From: Ardenticatenaceae bacterium | GTDB lineage: Bacteria; Chloroflexota; Anaerolineae; Promineifilales; Promineifilaceae | Direction: 5' to 3' | DNA length: 56,860 nt | Assembly (NCBI GenBank): GCA_020634215.1 | Contig: JACKCD010000037.1 | Span: 1 to 56,860 of the forward strand | In this document: piece by piece, positions 51,808 through 56,860 of the stretch | Position numbering within the stretch: the stretch's first letter is position 1 | Layout of the letters: the number at the start of each line of letters is the position of its first letter | Translations under genes and position numbers: made by a program | The notes under the pieces: model-generated | What the model saw: the letters and a program-made list of their open reading frames with translations, nothing else | Told to the model about the DNA's origin: nothing | Databases searched by the model: none

Positions 51808-53565
51808 CTACGCCGTTACCTTTCCATACTCATCCGGCACTCCTTGGGTACCAACGCCATCCATCCGGTCTAAAATGTCAAATACATCCTCGCCCCGGAA
51901 ACGGGCGGTCTGGTTAGTGGGAGCCAGCGGTTCGTCATAGAAAAACTGCGGCAAATCGTCGTCGGCATCGGTAAAGCCGGCCGCAAGGTTAAATTCCCGC
52001 TCCAGCCGCAGCACCTCCCGCCCAATTTTGTGGAAAAAGGTCGGGTGCAGGTCGGTTCCCAGCGCGTCGTTAATGGCATTCGCCAGAAAATCTACGTTGG
52101 GGTTCGTCACCGAACGGCCGAAAATACACAGCCCCAGCGAATCCGTCGCCGCCGACATGATTTGCGCCTCCAGGCTGGCATCCATCAGCGGAGCCGCATC
52201 CTTGTCGCGGGATCTGAAGCGCGGCACATTGCCGGCCGTATGGTCAGCCCCCTGCGCCGTCGTCATCATCGAAATGCCCGTCACTTCAATCACACGCGGG
52301 TCATAGGCACTAATCGCCTGCTTCTTGATGGTGGGAATACGGTGGATGCCGTAATGTTCGCCAACGCGGTGTGTGCCTTGCGCCCACAAACGGCCGTTTT
52401 CCGACCCCTTATGCAGCTCCTCAAACACCTGGTTCATAAACGCCACATCGCCAAACGGAGCCAGCCCCGCATCCATCAGCACCGCAATCATCGCCCCCGT
52501 TTCAATTGTATCCACCCCCATTTCATTACAATGCTGGTTCATCACTGCTAAATCATCCGGGTTCGCCAGCCCACAGTTCGTGCCAAGCAGCGCCAACGTC
52601 TCATACTCCACTGGTGAAGTCATCTCCTTGCCATCTGGCCCCGCATACACATTGCTGCACTGAATCAGGCAACCCGGCATACAGGCATGGGTCTGCTGCC
52701 CGCCCCGCGAATTGTTTAGCTCGGCAATATAGGTACCGCCCATTTTAAAAACGCCATCGCTGTCGTTGACCTGTGTGCCCAGCGTAAAATTATTGGTCGG
52801 GATTCCCCCCACATGGTTGGTGTAATCGGCCATCCCCATGGTGCCAATCGGCTGAAAAAAGCCAGTCACAGTCGCGTCATCTTGCAGCTTTTGGGCATAG
52901 GTCCGCACATCGGCCAAGGTTTTCTTGCGGTCAAATAGTTTAGGCATGGCGTGCAGGTCAATCACAATTGCCTTCACCTTTTTGTTGCCCATCACGGCTC
53001 CAACGCCACCCCGCGCTGCCAGCCGAGACGGCCGATTATCGTTGTCGCTAAAGGCAATACCAGCTAATAGCCCTTGGTATTCGCCTACTGGGCCACACAA
53101 GGCGATGCTAATTTTCTTGCCATATTTTTCATGCAGCATGGCAGCCGCTTCAAAGTTTTTCTTGCCCAAATAGGGTGCTGCATCATCAAAGGTAATCGTG
53201 CCGTCCTTGAGCATGTGGATAACGACCCACGCATCCGACTGCCCGTGCAGCGTAAAACCCGCCAGCTCAATACGCCCCATGGCGTAGCCAAAGGTGCCGC
53301 CACCGTTGGCTTCCTTGATGCCCCCTGTGAGCGGGCTTTTGCACCCCACACTGGTGCGGTTGGCATTAGAAAAGTTGGTGCCAGCAAATGGCCCCGCCGA
53401 AAAAATGAGCGGGTTGTCTGGCCCCAACGGGTCTACGGTTGCTGCGTCGCTTTCTACCAACGTTTTGGCAATGAGATGGCGGCCGGCTTTCACCAACTGT
53501 TCCCCTTCCCATTCCTCGGCCTGAATTGTCTGGTCATTCAAATTAATGTGTAAATATTTCCGCAT
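51808..53565 (-). CDS. aor-like: Aldehyde:ferredoxin oxidoreductase family protein (tungsten-type)
   Basis: This 585-aa cytoplasmic oxidoreductase oxidises aldehydes, reducing ferredoxin, using a bis-pterin metal cofactor. The N-terminal AOR domain shows DPLGPDNPLIFSAGPFAGTN, RTSVGCKSPLTGGIKEANGG and GGVGAVMGNKKVKAIVIDLH. The [4Fe-4S] ligands are the Cys in ACMPGCLIQCSN, with the distal Cys in SLGLCIFGRS. GISMMTTAQGADHTAGNVPR is a conserved pterin-side stretch. AGAGGAG precedes the ATG by about eight bases. No partner electron-transfer gene lies beside it. The physiological aldehyde is unknown. Confidence 0.9.
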   Translation of the reverse strand: MRKYLHINLNDQTIQAEEWEGEQLVKAGRHLIAKTLVESDAATVDPLGPDNPLIFSAGPFAGTNFSNANRTSVGCKSPLTGGIKEANGGGTFGYAMGRIELAGFTLHGQSDAWVVIHMLKDGTITFDDAAPYLGKKNFEAAAMLHEKYGKKISIALCGPVGEYQGLLAGIAFSDNDNRPSRLAARGGVGAVMGNKKVKAIVIDLHAMPKLFDRKKTLADVRTYAQKLQDDATVTGFFQPIGTMGMADYTNHVGGIPTNNFTLGTQVNDSDGVFKMGGTYIAELNNSRGGQQTHACMPGCLIQCSNVYAGPDGKEMTSPVEYETLALLGTNCGLANPDDLAVMNQHCNEMGVDTIETGAMIAVLMDAGLAPFGDVAFMNQVFEELHKGSENGRLWAQGTHRVGEHYGIHRIPTIKKQAISAYDPRVIEVTGISMMTTAQGADHTAGNVPRFRSRDKDAAPLMDASLEAQIMSAATDSLGLCIFGRSVTNPNVDFLANAINDALGTDLHPTFFHKIGREVLRLEREFNLAAGFTDADDDLPQFFYDEPLAPTNQTARFRGEDVFDILDRMDGVGTQGVPDEYGKVTA

Positions 53566-53908
53566 ATTGTTTCTCCTCTTGTTTTTATTGCAACGGCATT
53601 ATCTGCCTTGAGTTTGTGGTCATTGTGTTCCACCCACTGCCTTATCTTTTCCAGCAAGCCCCTCGTGGCAGTTAACAAGCGCATATGAACACCATACCAA
53701 GTATACCATGCTCCCGGTTGGATGACGCACAGCTGAATAAAAACACCAATCCCCAATTTGTAGTGAACAAGGGTAGGCGTGGGTAAACGCAGTCCTTGGT
53801 TATTCGGCCTCGACAACATTCCTTGTATGAGTGGGTTTCGCGGGTGAACTCGCTATAATGAGCGGAGGAATGGGGCATATAAATCAGGAATTTAGGTATG
53901 GTGACTAT
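53566..53908. promoter_or_regulatory. Divergent promoter region between AOR and clostripain genes
   Basis: Leftward, TATACT (53700-53705 on the complement) with TGG before it forms an extended -10 box for the AOR gene; its -35 is weak. Rightward, a perfect TATAAT (53854-53859) lies 50 bp before the peptidase ATG, with a poor -35. No gene is supported within these 343 bp; open frames here lack protein-like composition. Confidence 0.5.
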
Positions 53909-56851
53909 ATGAGGCGGTGTATTGGGTTGTTGGGTTTGTTAGGTGTGTTGCTGATGGGGTGTGGGTTTGGATTTGGCGCGGGGCAGGGGGAGGTGCCAAC
54001 GGCCGTTTCTGCCGCCATTTCCCCCACCGAAACCACCGCGCCACCCGCAAACCGGGGGGAAATCGCCACGCCTGAGCCAGTCGTGTTGCCAACGGCACAG
54101 CCAACGGCCGTTCCTCTCCCCAGCCCCACCTACAGCCCCGATTTGGCTGACTGGACGGTGCTGGTCTACATGGCTGCCGACAACAGCCTGGAGCAGGCCG
54201 GGCTGCGTGATTTGAACGAGATGGAAACGGCCGTTTTGTCCAGCAAAGTCAATGTGGTGGTGCAAATAGACCGTGCAGCGGGTGAAAGTGACGATTGGCA
54301 CGGTGCCCGCCGCTATCTGGTGCAGCCTGATGAAGATACCAGCGTCATCAATTCACTGTTGCTGGCCGAATTGGGCGAGATTAACATGGGCGATGCCCAA
54401 ACGCTGACCGACTTTGTGCAGTGGGGAATTGCCAGCTACCCGGCCAACCAGTACGCGCTTGTTGTTTGGGATCATGGGGCGGGGTGGAATGGGATCGCTT
54501 TTGACAATGATAATGGGGCGGATGGAAGCGGCGACCATTTGAGTTTGGCGGAGTTGGAATATGGGCTGAGCATGGGTTTGCAGGCGGCCGGGGTGGACAA
54601 GCTGGATGTGGTGGCGTTTGATGCTTGCCTGATGGGGCAGCTAGATGTGTTTCAGGCGGTGCAGCCGCTGGCCGATTTTGCCGTGGGGTCGGAGGAGTTA
54701 ACGCCGGGGCAGGGGTGGGATTATGGGGTGGTGTTGGGTCATTTGGTGGCGAATTCGGGGCAAAACGGCCGTTTATTTTCCCAGCAGCTTGTAGACGATT
54801 TCATCGCTGCCTACCCACAGGAGCCGTTTGTGACCATGAGTGCTGTGGATTTGGCGCAACTGCCCACCGTCAGCCATGCCGTCGAGCAGTTGGCGGCGCA
54901 GCTTGCGGCCGACAGCCGCTTTGTCGCCAGTGCCGTGGCTGATGCCCGCAGCGGCGCGGAAACATATGCGCGGGTTTATGCCGAGGAGGTGGAGCGGTAC
55001 GGGGCGGTGGATTTGCACCACTTTGCCGCCATTTTGGCGCAGCGCAACGCCGATGATGCGGTGACGGCGGCAGCCAGCGGGGTGATGACGGCGGTGGAGC
55101 AAGTGGTGGTGGCGAGCGAGCGGGGCAATGGGCTGCCGTATGGGCGGGGGGTGGCGGTTTATTTTCCGCGCAACGGCCGTTTCTACAGCGACAGCTACGC
55201 CCAAACAACCCGCTTGCCGTTGTGGAACCGATTTTTGACTCAATATTACGAGGCGAGTGGGGTAGAAACGGCCGTTCCCAGCGTCGAAATTGTCAACGTT
55301 GCCAGCGACAGTGCCGGTTTGCAGCAGCCGCTTTATTTGGATTGGCAAATTGTGGGGCGGGAAATTGAAAATGGGGTGCTGCTGGGCGGGCTGTATCAGG
55401 ATAATGGGCGGCGACGGCTGCTGGAATATGACAACCTCATTCCCAAGCCCACCTTTTTGCCCGACGGCAGCCAGCTTTGGGCGTGGCGCGATGGGCTGCA
55501 CGAAGATTTTTTTGTTTGGGATACGCAGGTGACGTACCTCTACGACAGCAGCGGCGCGGGGGGCTTTGTCGTGATGTGGCCTTCTACCCCGCCGACCAGC
55601 GACCCCGCTGCCGGGGAATTGCTGTTTTCTGTGCCGGGGCAATATTGGCAAGCGGGGGCGGCAAACGGGGTAGAGGCCAGCCTACTTTTCGACCACCGGC
55701 GCGGGGACTTGGTGCGGGTGTGGGAGGGGGGCGCGGCGGCGGCGGAGATTGTGCCGCAGCCGGGCGACAGCTTTCAGGTGTATGATTATTATTTGGCGGC
55801 CGACGAGGACATTGAGCGGGAGTTGGGCGGCACGTTAACTTTTGACGAGGCGGGGCGGCTTTATTTTGAGTGGCGACCGCTGCCAAACGGCCGTTATTTT
55901 CTTGGTTTCCGTGCCGAAAACGTGGCCGGGCAAAGTGCCACCGCCCTGACTGATGTGAACGTAGTCAACGATGCCAACCTGCCCGGTCTCCACACCTATC
56001 TCGACCCGTATTTAGGGTTCCGCTTCAACTATCCCGACAGTTGGTATGCGCCGCGTTATGACGGGACGCTGCTCTACACGGCCAACATTAGCGCCACGAC
56101 CACAATGCAGGTGGTGATCTACCCCGACCTGCCGCCCGGCGACGACGCGGCGACGCTGCAAGCGCAGACGCTACAGGCGTTTGGCGAGGTGGCGCTGCTG
56201 TATGAGGATGAGGTGGTGGTAAACGGCCGTTCTGCTCGCCGCGTGGCCTATGGTTATGACGACGGCGCGATGGCCCACACCGGGGTCTTTTTGGCCTTTG
56301 TGCAGGATGGCACGGGCTTCGTGGTGGATGTGGATGGGTTGGCGGAGGAGGAGGGGGCGACATTAACGGCCGTTGCCGACATCGCCGCCAGTTGGCAAGC
56401 CACTCCCGTAGGCAGCGGTTTGCAGCCGGGCCGCTGGGCCACGGTGGATTTGGCGCGGTTTTCGGTGGCGAAGCGGGCTGATTTTGTCAACAGCCGCCAG
56501 GGGGAGTGGGATAAATTTGCCGCCGACGGCCAAACGTTTGTGGCCTTGCGGACAGCGGCGGCGCAGTTTTCGGCGGCGGCGGTGCTGGCATCGCTGGTGC
56601 AGGCGGCGGGGAGTGAGGTGAGTGATTTTGCCGCAGAACGGCCGTTTCGCACTCTGCTGGGCGGCGCAGTTTGGCAACGGGTAGATTTTTCCTATGTCAA
56701 TGGGGACGGCGAGGAGATTTGGGGGTTTGTGATGGTGCGGGTGGCCGACGGCCAGGAAATTTCGGCTTGGGCGGAAGCGCCGCGTGTTGTTTACAATGAG
56801 TTGGAGTCAGAGGTGTTTTTGCTGATGATCGCCGATTTGACGCTGCGGTAG
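53909..56851 (+). CDS. Clostripain-family (C11) cysteine peptidase, secreted lipoprotein
   Basis: This 980-aa protein is started at ATG 53909; upstream in-frame starts give an implausible leader. The signal peptide ends in LLMGC. A Thr/Pro/Ala stalk (about 25-80) precedes the C11 peptidase domain: DWTVLVYMAADNSLEQAGLR, catalytic His in VVWDHGAGWNG and catalytic Cys in VAFDACLMGQLDV. These enzymes cleave after Arg or Lys, usually outside the cell. The domain continues to about residue 460 (GVAVYFPRNGRFYSDSYA). Residues 470-980 are Trp- and acid-rich beta-type segments with no recognised family, including LDPYLGFRFNYPDSWY, a motif common in surface lipoproteins. At least ten AACGGCCGTT copies lie in this gene. 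The stop is 9 bp from the window end. Confidence 0.88.
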   Translation: MRRCIGLLGLLGVLLMGCGFGFGAGQGEVPTAVSAAISPTETTAPPANRGEIATPEPVVLPTAQPTAVPLPSPTYSPDLADWTVLVYMAADNSLEQAGLRDLNEMETAVLSSKVNVVVQIDRAAGESDDWHGARRYLVQPDEDTSVINSLLLAELGEINMGDAQTLTDFVQWGIASYPANQYALVVWDHGAGWNGIAFDNDNGADGSGDHLSLAELEYGLSMGLQAAGVDKLDVVAFDACLMGQLDVFQAVQPLADFAVGSEELTPGQGWDYGVVLGHLVANSGQNGRLFSQQLVDDFIAAYPQEPFVTMSAVDLAQLPTVSHAVEQLAAQLAADSRFVASAVADARSGAETYARVYAEEVERYGAVDLHHFAAILAQRNADDAVTAAASGVMTAVEQVVVASERGNGLPYGRGVAVYFPRNGRFYSDSYAQTTRLPLWNRFLTQYYEASGVETAVPSVEIVNVASDSAGLQQPLYLDWQIVGREIENGVLLGGLYQDNGRRRLLEYDNLIPKPTFLPDGSQLWAWRDGLHEDFFVWDTQVTYLYDSSGAGGFVVMWPSTPPTSDPAAGELLFSVPGQYWQAGAANGVEASLLFDHRRGDLVRVWEGGAAAAEIVPQPGDSFQVYDYYLAADEDIERELGGTLTFDEAGRLYFEWRPLPNGRYFLGFRAENVAGQSATALTDVNVVNDANLPGLHTYLDPYLGFRFNYPDSWYAPRYDGTLLYTANISATTTMQVVIYPDLPPGDDAATLQAQTLQAFGEVALLYEDEVVVNGRSARRVAYGYDDGAMAHTGVFLAFVQDGTGFVVDVDGLAEEEGATLTAVADIAASWQATPVGSGLQPGRWATVDLARFSVAKRADFVNSRQGEWDKFAADGQTFVALRTAAAQFSAAAVLASLVQAAGSEVSDFAAERPFRTLLGGAVWQRVDFSYVNGDGEEIWGFVMVRVADGQEISAWAEAPRVVYNELESEVFLLMIADLTLR

Positions 56852-56860
56852 GCGGTGGGG

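Larger units (their letters stand above)
1..56860. repeat. Highly iterated palindrome AACGGCCGTT, dispersed through the window
   Basis: By eye, 65-70 exact copies and about ten ACGGCCGT-only copies occur, spread through the window. Examples lie near 687, 2708, 4137, 5983, 8920, 9873, 10176, 10742, 14614, 17235, 18569, 20688, 22732, 25458, 26727, 28832, 30500, 32055, 34335, 36507, 38731, 40792, 42519, 45299, 46190, 48785, 50212, 52389 and 53999, and densely to 56638. Most are inside coding sequence in any frame. The AT-richer genes (EF-hand, beta-propeller) largely lack it. It resembles the HIP1 phenomenon of cyanobacteria with a different sequence. Confidence 0.9.

Noticed and set aside
1..56860. 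AACGGCCGTT as a transcription-factor operator
   Set aside because: Most copies are deep inside coding regions, in all frames and at even spacing, unlike operator placement.

Overview
The window looks like a chromosomal segment of a free-living bacterium, most likely a member of the Chloroflexota (Anaerolineae-like). This is an inference from gene content and style: many lipoproteins with a lipobox followed by Thr/Pro/Glu linkers, LuxR-type two-component systems, a UMF1-family transporter, F420/LLM-type oxidoreductases, and short palindromic repeats in most intergenic gaps. No rRNA, tRNA, CRISPR array, phage module or replication origin was seen. The strongest genome-wide signature is the 10-bp palindrome AACGGCCGTT. 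I count about 65-70 exact copies by eye, roughly one per 0.85 kb, against about 0.05 expected by chance. It lies inside genes in all reading frames, and the local G/C strand composition often flips across it.

Layout. 1-1.5 kb: a truncated DNRLRE surface protein and an EF-hand protein with a near-ideal promoter and a terminator. 1.6-9.4 kb: a leftward, tightly packed run (acetamidase, GNAT, APH-type kinase, GNAT, adenosine-deaminase-like enzyme, hybrid histidine kinase, alpha/beta hydrolase). 9.5-15 kb: rightward metabolic genes (winged-helix-like protein, LLM oxidoreductase, acyl-CoA dehydrogenase, APH-type kinase, homocysteine methyltransferase). 15.1-16.3 kb: an AT-richer beta-propeller gene, possibly acquired. 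16.4-24.4 kb: leftward lipoprotein, two paralogous membrane proteins, a dipeptide/oligopeptide ABC importer without ATPase genes, and an M19 dipeptidase. 24.4-25.4 kb: a nested inverted-repeat element, a DUF4287 protein and non-coding DNA. 25.4-31.4 kb: TAP-like hydrolase, beta-propeller lipoprotein, UMF1 transporter, PlsC acyltransferase.

31.6-37.3 kb is a rightward operon: a large TPR protein, a J-like protein lacking the HPD tripeptide, a divergent GrpE, a short DnaK homologue and a gamma-carbonic-anhydrase-like protein. It looks like a secondary Hsp70 machine. 37.2-45.0 kb is a sugar-sensing and uptake region: a HisKA sensor kinase, a kinase whose N-terminus is a catalytically degraded sugar-ABC ATPase domain, a response regulator of unusual order (REC-HTH-REC), an operator-like palindrome, and a xylose-type ABC importer (binding protein, single-domain ATPase, permease). 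The kinase fused to a pseudo-ATPase next to the transporter is the best candidate for an undescribed regulatory arrangement.

45.2-50.1 kb begins with an intact lipoprotein-type FG-GAP reading frame, then becomes rich in frameshifts. Six recognisable genes (UnbV, NTF2-like, aldo/keto reductase, DUF4332, cytochrome P450, corrinoid protein) are broken, and the last two are truncated at one junction near 49.73 kb. This is either a decayed, rearranged segment or an error-rich assembly patch. 50.2-56.9 kb: an EamA transporter abutting an IS982-like transposase remnant, a tungsten-type aldehyde:ferredoxin oxidoreductase, and a large clostripain-family secreted peptidase that ends just before the window does.
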